Positions 1 through 12,146 of a DNA stretch of 64,000 bases are shown piece after piece; within the stretch, counting starts at the first letter, position 1; every line of letters starts with the position of its first letter. A program made the position numbers and the translations under genes. The stretch comes from Plantago major. Lineage: Eukaryota > Streptophyta > Magnoliopsida > Lamiales > Plantaginaceae. Location of the stretch: positions 7,041,765-7,105,764 of the forward strand of contig CM048840.1 of the NCBI GenBank assembly GCA_026545765.1. Reading direction: 5' to 3'. The notes under the pieces are model-generated. The model was not told where the DNA came from. It saw nothing but the letters and a program-made list of their open reading frames with translations, and ran no database searches.

Positions 1-213
1 CATTCATGGGTTAAAACTGAAATGCGGCGGACTGCCTATAAGAAGGAATATTATTACATTACAAGCCTGCATCAGCCATCTTTGTCCTTCTCCCAGAAAA
101 ACATAAAATGAAAGAATATTTGTTCTAGATATACAACATGAAAAATTACGGGGAATTCTTCGTACTTTCATTATTGTAACAGCGTTACAGAAGGTTAGAA
201 TTAGGTGGCCTAG

Positions 214-2764
214 CTAGCCCCTGTATACACCAGATGGATCTGCATTCTGTACAATCCAAGGATGCTCCAAGAGCTTATGCAGTGGCAGACGCTTTGCAGA
301 ATCCTTGACAAGCATCTGTTTGCAATAAAAAACAAACACTAAGATAGCAGATCTTATGTACAAACTAGGAGGAGAGCATAGAGGTAATTATTTTACCTGA
401 CTTATCAGATCCTTTGCAGAAGATGAAATAATAGGTTTTGGAGGGAATTTCAGATCCACCTGAACGATCCTGCAACATACAATTGCCAGAGGATATCGAG
501 TATATTGAAGAGAGAAGAAAGAATAGAGAAGACTAGATAGATCAGATCACTTGCAGATTACCTTCTATATGTATCTGAATGCTCTTTTGCCTCGAAGGGT
601 GGTACGCCATAGAGAAATTCATAGCACAATACACCAAGACTCCATATGTCGACATTAGCATCATGCTCAACACTCTCCACTACAAAGCCAGCATAACAAC
701 GTTAGCAATCTAAGTGACAATTCATCCAAATATCTACTTCTCATACCTAAAAATCTCAGATTAGCATCCACAGTTCAATTTTAAAAAAATATATACAAAT
801 ATGTAGTGCTTCTAGTTCATTACTAGTTTCCAGTTAACTGTTAAATGCATATATTAACAATAGTGTTTCAGGTAAGAAAATTGTACCCATCTCAGGTGGA
901 AGATAATCAAGAGTGCCGCACATAGTCCGTCTGCGGTTGAATGTGTGGACAGACCAACCAAAATCAGCTATCTTTAATTCACCCTGATGGATACAATATA
1001 TTGGTTAGAAAATCTGCATCAATGAATGGGATACTGAGGCAAAAAAAGCCTGTGAAGTACCTGAGCTCCAACCAAAAGATTCTCTGGTTTTATATCTCTG
1101 TGTATTACATGTTTTCCATGGCAATAGATGAGTGCCCGAGCTAATGATGCAACATACTGTTCCATTTCCAACATAAACACATAAACAACAGTCTCATTAT
1201 CAAGCATATAAAATGTACAAACTGATTGTTTACTTAATAAGTCCGTAAGAGTAGTAGTAAAAGGGAACTCACAGTAGCAGACCGCCGTTCGCTAAAATAC
1301 TTGGACTTCTGCAACTCTTTATAGAGTTCTCCTTTGGCAGCAAATTCCAATATCAAGTAAACTCGTTTCTGCAGTCAATGAATGCAATACAGATTTACGG
1401 CTTGAACATGTTTATAATCATCTTACATTAAAAAAATAATCTTGTCTTAACCTGATCATAGAAATATCCATAGAGGCGCAGAATGTTAGGATGACGAAGA
1501 TGGCTCTGGATTTCAACTTCCCGGCGAAGCTGATGCTCAACTTGTGATTGCTTCAGCTGGCTCTTGAACAGAACTTTCAGTGCAACAATGTGATTACTCT
1601 GCGTAAAATAAAAGATTGCTATTTAGTAAAAGATCCATCTAGTCATCAGTCATCACCAAATCTACTTATCCAAATGAAATGCTTAATGAAGAAAACTGAC
1701 CCTCTTCTCCTTAGCAAGGTATACATGCCCAAACTTTCCCCGACCAAGAGGCTTTCCAATATCAAAGTCATTGAGAGTCCACCTCTTCTTTTCTGCAGCT
1801 GCGCCCTCGACCTATCAAACCACAGACAAGTATGATTAAGCGTGCAAGCATATTGAGATATAGCAAATAGATGAAGAAACAACCAAGTTTTGCTAGCGCC
1901 AAACCGTAACATACTTCACTGCAAAGGCTCTCCAAAAACCTATGATGTTTAAAGATCTAAAACACTAACAACAATCAGACTAGGTGGTTTCAATATTTCA
2001 TATTAGTCTTTGGAAGGAATGTGTTAAACGCACATCAATTCTCCATTTCAACAAGCAACAGCAAAAGAAGTCGGGCTGTGGACCTAGTACTGGCTGATCA
2101 TATGTTTCGACTAGTAATGGGAAAAAATAAGTCAAACCTTGGATCTAGGACTAGCTTATCATATTGACCAACAGAAGTAATGTGTAAACGGATATGATTC
2201 CCCATTTTTAACTATTTACAGCAAAGAAGAAGACGAAATCTGGACCTATATCATCTACGACTTGATCGTTGAGCTATACCAGCTCCAAACACATTTCACT
2301 GACATGTAAGTAAACTCTGCCAGAAAAAATGCAGAACGATAATAAGTGGAGATCACGTTTTTTTCTGCAAAACAGCCAAACTTTTATACCCTTGAAAATT
2401 AATCCCCATCCTCTATCCAATTTCTCCAAACAAAATCCCTAATTCAGCTCGAAATTCTGCAATATTCGCCTCCGTAAGAAGAATTCGTCCAAGTCACATT
2501 TGATCAATCACGCAATCAAAGAAGCAAAATTCAACCAACTATCAAGAACACCAATATTCACGATCGAAAACTGTAGCAACAGAAAAACGCTAAAAATCGT
2601 AAAAAAATCATCCAGCGGCAAAAATACCTCAAAAACATTAATTAATTAACCAATCGACCAAATAAGAATCCAAAATTCCCAAAAATTAGTCGTTCGAAAC
2701 AAATGGCTAGGGTTTTAGTGGATACCTTGTGATTGTCCTGTTGAGACTCCGTCGCGATCGCCAT
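214..2764 (-). CDS. AUR1: Aurora kinase, plant alpha type (AUR1-like)
   Basis: Ser/Thr kinase of mitosis that acts at spindle and cell plate and phosphorylates histone H3 (family knowledge). Nine exons, 5' to 3': 2764-2726, 1811-1701, 1598-1452, 1368-1273, 1156-1061, 983-887, 679-562, 469-397, 315-214. All introns are GT-AG and the exons sum to 292 codons plus stop; Arabidopsis AUR1 has nearly the same length. Visible motifs: glycine loop GRGKFGHVY, lysine VALKV, catalytic [14 protein letters not shown], activation-loop RRRTMCGT, and the end [16 protein letters not shown]. The N-terminus, starting [11 protein letters not shown], is short, as in alpha-Aurora. The start is the first ATG of exon 1, just after a purine/pyrimidine-rich 5' UTR. 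No damage seen. Assignment to AUR1 rather than AUR2 is by overall resemblance and is the weakest point. Confidence 0.95.
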
Positions 2765-2795
2765 TGGAGAGAAACAAGCACTCACACGCTCAGAA

Positions 2796-2826
2796 TGTGT
2801 GTGTGTGAGCGAGAGAGAGAGAGAGA
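2796..2826. repeat. GT/GA microsatellite in Aurora 5' UTR
   Basis: A short (GT)n run is followed by a (GA)n run, read as CT/AC-rich on the gene strand. It lies 30-60 bases upstream of the Aurora ATG, where plant 5' UTRs often carry CT-rich tracts. Confidence 0.85.
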
Positions 2827-2893
2827 AATTGTGTGAGTTTGAAATGTTGAGAGAGGAAACGTTCGTTTGAGAAGAAAGCTTTTGGATTTGTAG

Positions 2894-2935
2894 TTTATAA
2901 ATTGGGATGGGTCACATATTGAAATGCTGCAACGG
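2894..2935 (-). promoter_or_regulatory. Aurora core promoter: TATA box and AACGG (MSA-like) motif
   Basis: TATAAA is read on the minus strand at 2899-2894, about 130 bases upstream of the ATG. Slightly further upstream, AACGG occurs on the plus strand at 2931-2935 within GCAACGGTC. AACGG is the core of the mitosis-specific activator bound by three-repeat MYB proteins, and works in either orientation. This fits G2/M expression of an Aurora gene. Function is inferred from position and motif only. Confidence 0.55.
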
Positions 2936-3092
2936 TCATATTTGAGAGCGTTTGCCTGCCCACGTGGCGGTACTGATTTAATTTTGAAATTTGTCTTATT
3001 CTAATTTCTTCATCGGCCGGTTTTTACGTATAGAACATGATAAAGTGACAAAGTGACAATTATCGTGTTATGTGTCACTTGGTTACAAATAA

Positions 3093-3343
3093 TACTCCTT
3101 CCATGAATTTCTTTCCATTTTTTCATTTTGATCGTCACATTAAAAACTTTCCATTTACTTTTATGGAAACCCACTATCTCCATTATTAATATTTTAATCT
3201 CTCTCTTTCATACCTTTTCAATTCTCTTTCTTACATTTTACTATACACTTACTACTTCATCTATATAAACCCATTTTTTACTCAAATTTCTTAAAATTTG
3301 TGCAAAAACAAAATGGAAATAAATTGGTGGATTGGAGGGAGTA
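3093..3343. mobile_element. Stowaway-like MITE
   Basis: The left end reads TACTCCTTCCA and the right end, reversed, reads TACTCCCTCCA. The terminal inverted repeats are flanked by TA, the Tc1/mariner target. Length about 250 bp, AT-rich, no coding capacity. This is the usual Stowaway layout in plants. Confidence 0.7.
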
Positions 3344-3969
3344 TAATATATATATATATATATATGAAGATAATTAATATTGCATATTCTGATATTGATT
3401 ATTTTTTTTTTGAGTTGAATTAAGTTAGGTTAGTGCAAATTGATCTTGTTTAGTTTAGTTGAAGAACATCGAGAAGGAAGATTGGTGATCTTTGTTTTTT
3501 TAATTTTAATTGTGATTGAATTATGATTTGAAATTTAACTGGATAATACATGTTGAATTTCTTTAATCATGAATTGATTTTTTAGGAAGGGATTAGGCTT
3601 GTAATTTAATTAGTGAAGCTTGGTTTTTTTTTAATAAAGATTAATTTACATATATATTACAAATGAGTCAAGTTTAACTTAAATTAAGTACTCAATTACA
3701 CAACTCTAGTTGCCCACTTATATATATAAATAATACTGTATAATACTAAATTACTTTGAATGTTTTTTCTTGTGTTCAATAGTACATGTTAATATTTTTT
3801 GTGTTTGTATAAACAAGCTATTTCGATTTTTCGTTATGTTTTATTAATTTTATAAGACTTTTGTGAGTTAGGAAAATTTTAGTAAAGTCACCAAATAGTT
3901 GGTGTTGCGTTTATCGGAACCGGTGTTGTGTATAACATAATTCATATTTAGTGGATTACCCATGTAGTA
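3344..3969. other. AT-rich intergenic DNA
   Basis: It opens with a TA dinucleotide run (about 3345-3364). The rest is AT-rich with no open reading frame or repeat end that I recognise. It ends at the Helitron 5' terminus. Confidence 0.6.
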
Positions 3970-4764
3970 TCTATCTATCTATACATTAAAAGAAAAAATT
4001 TGAAGCATTCTCATGCATTACACATCATCAATTATGTGGAAATATGAAGGATTTTGATTGGTTATTACAATTTTAAATTTGGTATATTGGATGTGGAACA
4101 TTTTAAGTTGTTAAGATGTAGTGCACCATATAACTCCCATTATTTATTTTTAGTATGTTGACTCAATACATCATTATTATTTAATCTCATATATATTTAT
4201 TTACAAAATTCCGAAAAATATTTTAAACGTATATATAGATTCACCGCGACAAGACGAATCCATAGACATCAAACTTGAATATTTTATTAATTAATTAAAG
4301 TATTTATTTATTAAAATATTATTTTTATTAAATAACATAAATTGAAATAATGAAAATTTATAAGTAGAGCATTTATTAAATACTCAATACTTCTCCAGTT
4401 ATCAAAGAAATCAATATTTATTTAGGTATACAATTACGAATGGATACATTAAAAATGACCATAAAGTTACGCATTGGATTAAATACAAACCATCATCTTA
4501 TCAATATTTACATGAATTCTAACACATTTTTCTACTTTTTACTCATTATTTATTCAAATATTACCTTCTACCTTATATATTTACTATATGGAACATTTTG
4601 AATATAAATTTAACTTTATATATATTGAGTTTGTTATGATTTTGAAAATTTACTTTATTGGATTATTAATGCACTATTTTAAGGATGAAATAGATATAGT
4701 CCGTAAAAGATCTTTATGTGTTGCATAGTCAATTGTGGCAGCACCTTGGTTATTTCTTGACCTT

Positions 4765-4895
4765 GGTATCATTTTAGTTAATTTTGATGCTACAGACGAG
4801 TTGAGTCAACATAGGGATGGTATTGGTGTTGTTGCTAGGTATCAATGGCCAAGATTATTGCTTGGTGTCAAAATTTGTGTCATATGGTTCCTTTA
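4765..4895 (+). pseudogene. RNase H-like (RVT_3) fragment inside the Helitron
   Basis: One frame reads LVNFDATDELSQHRDGIGVV and then AR...LLLG. This resembles the start of the RNase H-like domain found in plant LINE-derived proteins (K-NFDGA ... GIGVVIRD). It is short and has no start or end. It may have been captured by the Helitron or be a relic of an older insertion. Low certainty. Confidence 0.35.
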
Positions 4896-5259
4896 AAAGG
4901 TGTGAAAAGTTTGACTGACAAATTAACAACTGGAGTGGTTCGAAATTTTGAGTGTCAACATGTAGTAATTAATTAAAGCGGATTTCTCTTTGGTGATTAA
5001 ATCTCCTAAGTCTGTAGATTATAGATTTGCATCTCTTTCTTTACATTATAGAAGAAATCGAGGCATTTAATGTAGAATTTTGTCCATTAGTAGTCGCTAT
5101 GCTCTAATTTTATTTTTTTGATCTTTTCATGATTATTATTTTGAACTATACTAATTTGGAAATATGTTCTATAAGTATTAGTTGTTTATCCAGTAGGTAC
5201 TCAGTTTATATAATTGTTCTATTATTAGTGCATATAACAACATATTCGCATTTACTTCA
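4896..5259. other. Helitron left arm, non-coding
   Basis: AT-rich sequence between the RNase H-like fragment and the first Rep relic. I see no gene. Confidence 0.5.
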
Positions 5260-5441
5260 ATGGGTTGAAAATAGACAAGGAAATCAATAAATGAAAATAC
5301 TTATTGCTTTAAGATAGGTGGCTAAAATGATCACAAAATTGGAACATTGTTGCCCAACAAAGTACAAACTCCAAAGTTTTGCCAACGGTACATATATGAC
5401 GTTGAACACGTAATTGACAACATGATCATTGCTCTTGGGTG
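5260..5441 (+). pseudogene. Divergent second copy of Helitron Rep N-terminal segment
   Basis: Translation gives IGTLLPNKVQTPKFCQRYI followed by YDVEHVIDNMI. It aligns with IGSLLPDDGKEPKFAQLYIY and the following DTEHEVHNKI at about 6510-6605. DNA similarity extends upstream: TTTACTTCAATGGGTTGAAA here against TTTACTTCTATGGGTGGAAA at 6421. It is frameshifted and clearly more decayed than the main copy about 1.2 kb downstream. Confidence 0.75.
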
Positions 5442-6097
5442 CATTTTTTTAAACCTCTACACTCAATTTTATGTATTTTTCACATATTTCGTTTAAAAAA
5501 ATATTCGACATACATCATTTAGTATCCATTAGAATTATAAATACTCGATGGTAAATAATTTATTTTATTATTATGGTAAATCCAAACCAATGGAGCTGGT
5601 GCGAAAACGGTTTATGTGACATTGATCAAAATCATTATTAATTATGCAAAGATATACAAATTAATTGTTAAAATTTCATTCCTACACCATGTTAGATTTT
5701 GTAATTACACATTAGTAAAAAATAGATGACAATGAACGAGAAAAACAAAATTACATTTTAGTCCACACAAACTCGACCACAACTCGAATTAATACCTGAA
5801 AAGACATTTCTGCCCATATTATTATTGTTGTTAACAAGCAATAACAAAGCAGATAAATTGCAACCCAAAATATGAACAATTAAGTCTCTAATGAACACCC
5901 ATTCATTACATTAAGAAAAAGCACAAATAATATCCATTGACATTCTTTCAATTGCAAAAATGTCCCAATTTCTAACTGAGGTCAACTCCAACATTTGAAC
6001 GTTAAAATACAATCCATTTCACATGTCCAATTCTTAGATTTTCAGCTCCGATGGGGCTCAATGTAATAACGCTTATTATTTCTGCAAACATAAGATA
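5442..6097. other. Non-coding stretch between Rep relic and main Rep region
   Basis: AT-rich with no frame I recognise. If the main coding region is a second inserted Helitron, its 5' boundary would lie here. I found no clear TC end. Confidence 0.4.
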
Positions 6098-8990
6098 ATG
6101 GATGACAATTACATATTTTGTAGTCTCTCCTATAAAATTATTGCTCCAAATGCATGTGCAACGTATTTGGACATGGGTGATCCAGAGTATAAATGTGAAC
6201 ATTGTGGTGCTTTATTCTGGTTTGAAGAAAGGAGACCACCTAATAAAAAAAAAAAAAAAAAAAAAAGAATCCTAAGTTCACCCCATGTTGCATGAGAGGT
6301 CTGGTCAAGCTTCCAATTCTTCAACAACCACCTCAGTTGTTAAGTGATCTCCTAGAGGATAGACATGAGAATAGTTGGAGTATCATTGAGAACTTATGGG
6401 CATATAACATGATGTTCTCTTTTACTTCTATGGGTGGAAAAATAGACAAAGAGGTTAAAAAAGGTCGGGGTCCTTATTGTTTCAAGATGGGTGGTCAGAA
6501 TTTCCACAAAATTGGCTCTTTGTTGCCAGACGACGGAAAAGAACCAAAGTTTGCTCAACTATACATCTATGACACTGAGCACGAAGTACATAACAAAATC
6601 AATGCTCTTGGGTTAGTGCCAATAATATCTATATATTGTTTAATAAAATTCTTTATAATAATAATGTTACACGATAATTAGTTCATTTAAGTAAATTTGT
6701 ATATATGCATGTATGCCAGTGGTGATGGCAAGGGTTTGGACACTTCTGTAACAACCAACATCAAAGATATGGTCGACCAATATAATCCTTATGCCAAAAC
6801 ATATAGGATGTCCAGGGATCGTATATCTCTTAATAACTCAGCATATATTAGTCTGCAGCTTATAGCAAAATGTGCCAAGGATGGATGGACCTATAATTTA
6901 CCTACTGCATCAAAGGTTGCTGCCATTATTGAAGGAGACATTGAGAATGTGAGGCATAAGAGGGATATCATGGTTGAGTTGAAGTCGACTGGATATTTGC
7001 AAAGGATAAATGAATTTCTTCCATGCTATATCCCTAGATCTGCATTACCCACTATTGTTCGTGTATGCAGAAGATGGTTGGTATATAGAGATACCAGAAC
7101 TACATACAGTAAGAGGCCAGATCTCACACTTAGGGAGTTCTTAGCATTCAGAATTCAACACAGGGAGGGAGAAGGTCACCAGCTTATACTTGGCAGGAGA
7201 TTGTTTCAACAGTTTATTGTTGATTCCTACATGATGATGGAGTCACAAAGACTTCAGTGGATTCGTCACAATCAACCAAAGCTTAGATACAAATCTTATA
7301 AGAAGATTGCCAGCAAAGTTGATAACTTTGAATTTGATCCTACATCATGTGGTAGTCTCTTCATACTGCCATCATCTTATCTAGGGGGTGCTAGATGGTA
7401 CATGCAGATGTACCAGGATTCTATGGCTATATGCAAGTGGGCAGGATATCCGTGCCTGTTCATAATATTTACATGCAATCCAAAGTGGCCAGAGATCACA
7501 AGGTATGTTGAGAGTCTTGGGTTGAGACCGGAAAACAAGCCTGATATCATATGTCGACTCTTCAAGATGAAACTCGATGAGTTGATCAGTGATATAAAGG
7601 ATGGACATATGTTTGAAAAACTAAAAGCACGTAATTTTTTTATTTTTTTTTGTCTCTACATATTTATATTTTATGAAATCCAAAAATGCTTTATAATATC
7701 TATTACTATGAATTTTTTTAGTCATATACACCGTTGAGTTCCAAAAGCAAGGACTTCCGCATGTTCATATTTTGGTAATCCTGAATAAGGCGGGTGAGGA
7801 GAAGATTAAAAATAACATTGATGACTACATATGTGCAGAGTTACCCGACAAGGATACTAATCCAGAATTGTACGACGTAGTGTCAACCTATATGATTCAC
7901 GGACCATGTGGTCCGGCTAGACCTACTTCTCCATGCATGGAGGACAACAGGTGCTCCAAACATTTTCCAAATAGCTACAATGAAAATACCTATGTTGTCG
8001 ATGCTGGATATCACATATACCGAAGAAGGGACACATGTGTCACCGTCGATAAAAATGGAGTTCAGCTTGACAACATGTAGATTTATATTAATTAAATATT
8101 ATGCTTAGTTTATTGTCGTAAACCTAGATTTATTTGTTGCCGAACTTAGTATATGAATCGACGTTTTTAAACAATTTTGTTGTCCCCTACAATGCTCAGT
8201 TGCTCCTGAAGTACCAATCTCACATTAACATAGAATACTATGAAGGTGGGGCTTCAATGAAATATTTGTTCAAGTACATGTTGAAAGGAAGGGACAGAGC
8301 GGGTGTTACATTCATAGACATAAATAATAATGATGAGATTAAGAGGCATACTAATTAATTGACGATATGTTTCAGCATGTGAGGCAATATGGAGAATTTT
8401 TGAATTCTAGATACATTATAGGATACCTGCGGTTGAGAGTTTGGCATTTCATCTAGAGGATGAGCAGGGGGTACCTTTCAGAGATGGAGATCATGACGGA
8501 TCTGCTTGATAAGCCTTCAGTTAAGCAGTCGAAGTTTCTTGAATGGTTTGAGCTGAACAAGGTTGACCCGGAAGCTAGGAAATTGACGTATCCTGAGTTG
8601 CCCCGTGAGTATTACTGGAAGGATGGCCTGAAGAAGTGGTCCCGTAGGAAAACCAAGGCACAAGCTATTGGAAGGATGTATAATGTGCCGATGGCATTTG
8701 AAAACATGTATTATATGCGACTTATGTTGAATCATGTTAGAGGTGCAAAATGTTTCCAGGATATTAGAACAGTGAACGGTGTTGTTTACGAGACATGCAA
8801 GGACTCATGTGTGGCTTTAGGCCTACTAACAGATGACAGGGAGTATGTCCGTGGAATTACTGAGGCAAGTCACTGGGTATTAGCACGTTTCCTTCGTCAT
8901 CTTTTTACGATCGATGCTTCTTCTTTCTTGAAGCATGGCGAGACCAGAGGAGGTATGGAGGAAGACATGTAACTTCTTATCTGACAACAT
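6098..8990 (+). pseudogene. Helitron Rep (HUH nuclease) half of RepHel, broken
   Basis: Order seen: a zinc-knuckle-like segment (YLDMGDPEYKCEHCGALFW), the Helitron N-terminal domain (6292-7630, with LPSSYLGGARWY), a small GT-AG intron (7631-7721), then the Rep core. The HUH motif is HVH at 7760-7768. The two-tyrosine motif is YLFKY at 8263-8277, with both tyrosines kept. A poly-A run at 6246 changes frame. TAA at 8356, TAG near 8407 and a frameshift near 8470 separate the Rep core from the following piece (8460-8972: LNHVRGAKCFQDIRTVNGVV). Another frameshift near 8900 precedes MARPEEVWRKTCNFLSDNIL. The catalytic residues remain but the protein cannot be made whole. Confidence 0.9.
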
Positions 8991-9118
8991 TCTATACATC
9001 AAGTAAAAAACTTCTCATAATCCTGGCAATTTGTTAGTAAATTTTATATTTTTTTACCGAAATACGAAAATGCTATACATTTACTTATTACTTATTTCGA
9101 TTCATTTCGCGATTCAGG

Positions 9119-10862
9119 TTTGAGGCTTACGGATGAACAAATCCATAACCTAGCGTTGCTTGAAATTGAGAAGCTATTGAAAGCAAACTGCAGCAGTCTT
9201 GCTTTTTTTGAGTCTATGCCAATCCCAGATGAGTCTATAACTGACAACGCCACGAATCAGTTTATAGTTGATGAGATGTCATACGACAGAGATGCCATGA
9301 GATCAGAATTCGATGGACTGTACCCACGTTTGAGCGTACAATTTACGATAAGATTATGGATGCAGTTGACGGGGGCAGAGGTGGTGTGTTCTTTTTATAC
9401 AGCTATGGTGGTACAAACAAGACTTTTATTTGGAGGACGTTGTGTTCCGGCTTGCGTGCTAGAGGAGATATAGTGCTTCCAGTAGCATTAAGTGGTATTG
9501 CATCACTCTTGCTACCTAGAGGTAGGACTGCTCATTCTAGATTTGGTATTCCTATTAAGTGTCATGAGGAATCAACATGCAGCAAGTTGAAGCCGGATTT
9601 TGATGTCACCAGCTTACTCAAGCAAACCAAACTTATAATTTGGGATGAGGCACCGATGACCAACAAACATTGCTTTGAGGCACTCGACAAGAGTCTAAGA
9701 GATGTTATGAAATGTCCAGATGATCCTTTCGGTGGCTTAGTAGTGGTCGGTGGAGATTTCAGGCAAATTTTGCCAGTTGTTCCTGGTGGTAGCAGATTTG
9801 ATATTGTAAATGCCTCTCTATGCTCTTCGATACTGTGGGATTCATGTGAGGTTCTAAAACTCACAAAAAACATGCGATTGCAGGTAAACTCTAAAAATTC
9901 CCGGTTACTATCATATGAATTGTTCTGTTATGTTGTTCTTTTTAATTAACACCTTTTTTTTCTATTCAGACCGGATCATCAGCTGTTGAGGTTAGTGAAA
10001 CTAAAGATTTTGCCGAGTGGATACTACAAGTCGGTGATGGGGTCGCGGGCGAACCCAATGATGTCGAGGTAGACATCAAGTTACATGATAACATACTTAT
10101 TCGTGAAGTAAGTAATCCTATTTCCACCATTGTAGACTGCACATATCCTTCCCTTTTGGATCACTTAGCCTATCCAACTATAGATCCGGAATACTTCCAT
10201 CACCATGCTGTTCTTGCACTGACTAATGAAATGATCAATGAGATAAATGACTATGTCATGTCTAAAATGCATGGTGATTCTGTGGAGTACTTGAGTGCTG
10301 ATAGCATAAGCAAGACCGAGTCAGTAGATAGTGAAATGGCTGAATTATTCTCAGTAGAACTCTTGAACACTATTAATTGCTCGGGACTACCTAATCATAG
10401 AATAGTGCTTAAGGTTGGATGAATGATCATGCTTTTGAGAAATATTGACCAGGCTTCTGAGTTGTGCAATGGAACAAGACTTATAGTAACTAATCTGGGG
10501 AAACATATCATAGATGCAAGAATGATATCTGAAATGAATGCCGGTCAAAAGGTTTTCATCCCTAGGATGACGATGAGCCCATCTGATGAGATTGAGTTTC
10601 CTCTAAGTTTTGATAGGAGACAGTTTCCTATATCCGTTTGCTTTGCAATGACGATAAATAAAAGTCAGGGACAGTCTCTCTCTCATGTCGGTCTCTACCT
10701 ACCTTCTCCTATATTTAGCCACGGACAACTGTATGTTGCTCTCTCTAGAGTTATAAGTAGAAAGGGACTGGAAGTACTCATATGTGATAATGAAGGTGAG
10801 ATGTACGACATGACAACCAACGTGGTTTACAAAGAAGTTTTCGATAAATTATGGGGTAAATT
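9119..10862 (+). pseudogene. Helitron PIF1-like helicase half of RepHel, broken
   Basis: 5'-3' DNA helicase part of the Helitron protein. It begins RLTDEQIHNLALLEIEKLL, shifts frame near 9340, then shows Walker A as SYGGTNKT (9401-9424) and Walker B as IIWDEAPM. An intron runs from about 9882 to 9969 and the exon resumes at TGSSAVEV. TGA at 10420-10422 interrupts [12 protein letters not shown]. The C-terminal motif [17 protein letters not shown] and [11 protein letters not shown] are present. Walker A has N where the family has G before the lysine (N codon 9416-9418), which should hurt ATP binding. A short intron follows 10862. Confidence 0.9.
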
Positions 10863-11074
10863 TATTTTTTCATATATATTTGTTAACTTGCATAATTTCA
10901 TTTATGTTTTATGTTTCTCAATTTATAATACATCTAAATGTATATCCTTATAGTTTTACAGGTACGGATGCCTTCATATGAAGTCAAGTCTTATCAGTAA
11001 TTTACTAGATTTTACTCAATGCAAAACTATTATTCTTGTACGTCAAGAATTTGTTATTCTTACAAACTATGATC

Positions 11075-11545
11075 CTCATATTATACATTGTTTTTTGAAC
11101 CACCTTAAATATACCAATTTTCACTATAGCATTCTTAAGCGTATGCATGATAATGCTTATCAGATATATAGATCTAACTACCGAATTGTAAAATGGAACA
11201 AGTCTAGCTCATAGTTACTAATGTTAGAAAGCATATCATTGAGGCAAATATAATATCGGTAGTCTACCCAGCCCAAAAGGTTTATCATTCAAATTGTGAT
11301 AGTTAGCCCATTCTACAAGACGAAGTTCCCTGTCAATTTTGATAGAATATAGTTCCCTATATCGTCTATTTTGCAATGACCATAAACAAAAGTCCTTGGC
11401 AATCTTTCTCACACGTCGGACTCTACCACCTCACCCGTATTCAAACGTGAACAATTGCATGTTCTCTCTACGGTTACCAGTAAGAAGAGATTCAATGTAT
11501 TCATATAAGACGAACATGGTAAAACATATGATACGCAATGTTCAT
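11075..11545 (+). pseudogene. Divergent second copy of Helitron helicase C-terminus
   Basis: Fragments read IVTNVRKHIIEANIIS and [20 protein letters not shown]. They match [16 protein letters not shown] and [20 protein letters not shown] at 10465-10690. DNA similarity starts upstream near 11090. It has many stops and sits between the main helicase and the Helitron 3' hairpin. Confidence 0.8.
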
Positions 11546-11605
11546 TAACTTTAACATTTTATTATACGATATATTCATTTCTTATTTTAAGTTTGAGCTC
11601 CATGC

Positions 11606-11635
11606 CCCGTCGAGTATCGACGGGCCATTAACTAG
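11606..11635 (+). other. Helitron 3' terminal hairpin and CTAG end
   Basis: Stem CCCGTCGA (11606-11613), loop GTA, stem TCGACGGG (11617-11624), then seven bases and CTAG. In Helitrons this hairpin marks the end of rolling-circle transposition. Confidence 0.9.
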
Positions 11636-12146
11636 TTATTTTTTAAAGGAGAATTATTCCTCGTGTTGTTTCAAAAGTTGCAACTCGCCTCCATACTCAA
11701 TTTTATGTTAAATATTGATTAATGGTGTTAAATTTCCGCGTACTTTTAATGGATTGCTCCCCTTATATAATACAAAAGGCAAATAACACTTTCTTATTAT
11801 TGATTTTCTTTTTAAAAATTTACCCAACTCTCTACGTCCACAAATTACTAGCGACAATATAGTGAAACTTATCATCAATATTTGTGATGTGGTGAAATAT
11901 ATGACATCAGATTTACTATAAAGATGATCAAATCAAGTAAATAGAAGACCAAGTCCAAGATAATCCTTTATATCAAGGGTTATTCACAGGTCGGTACCCC
12001 TATCAAATTTTTTAATTCAAATAGAGACCCTCTGGATTGCAATACAATATTAACTCATATCTCCCTGAATTACAACATTATATTAACTCAGTACCATCTG
12101 ATTTACCACATTATATTACTTAATTCATGTTGTCTTAATAATATTT
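11636..12146. other. Intergenic, no gene seen
   Basis: AT-rich. No frame or repeat terminus recognised. Bases 12136-12146 (TAATAATATTT) are the left target duplication of the next element. Confidence 0.6.

Larger units (their letters stand above)
3970..11635 (+). mobile_element. Helitron, full-length but mutated (about 7.7 kb)
   Basis: The 5' end is TC followed by TATCTATACATTAAAAG, a typical plant Helitron start. TC occurs at 3970, 3974 and 3978, so the first base is uncertain by 8. The 3' end has an 8-bp perfect hairpin (11606-11624), then a short spacer and CTAG (11632-11635), matching the CTRR rule. The base before the 5' TC is A and the base after CTAG is T, the expected A|T insertion site. 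Between the ends lie Rep and PIF1-type helicase reading frames on the plus strand, all with stops or frameshifts, so the copy is no longer autonomous. Confidence 0.88.

Noticed and set aside
1548-1835. Plus-strand ORF (95 aa)
   Set aside because: It is the antisense shadow of Aurora exons 2 and 3.
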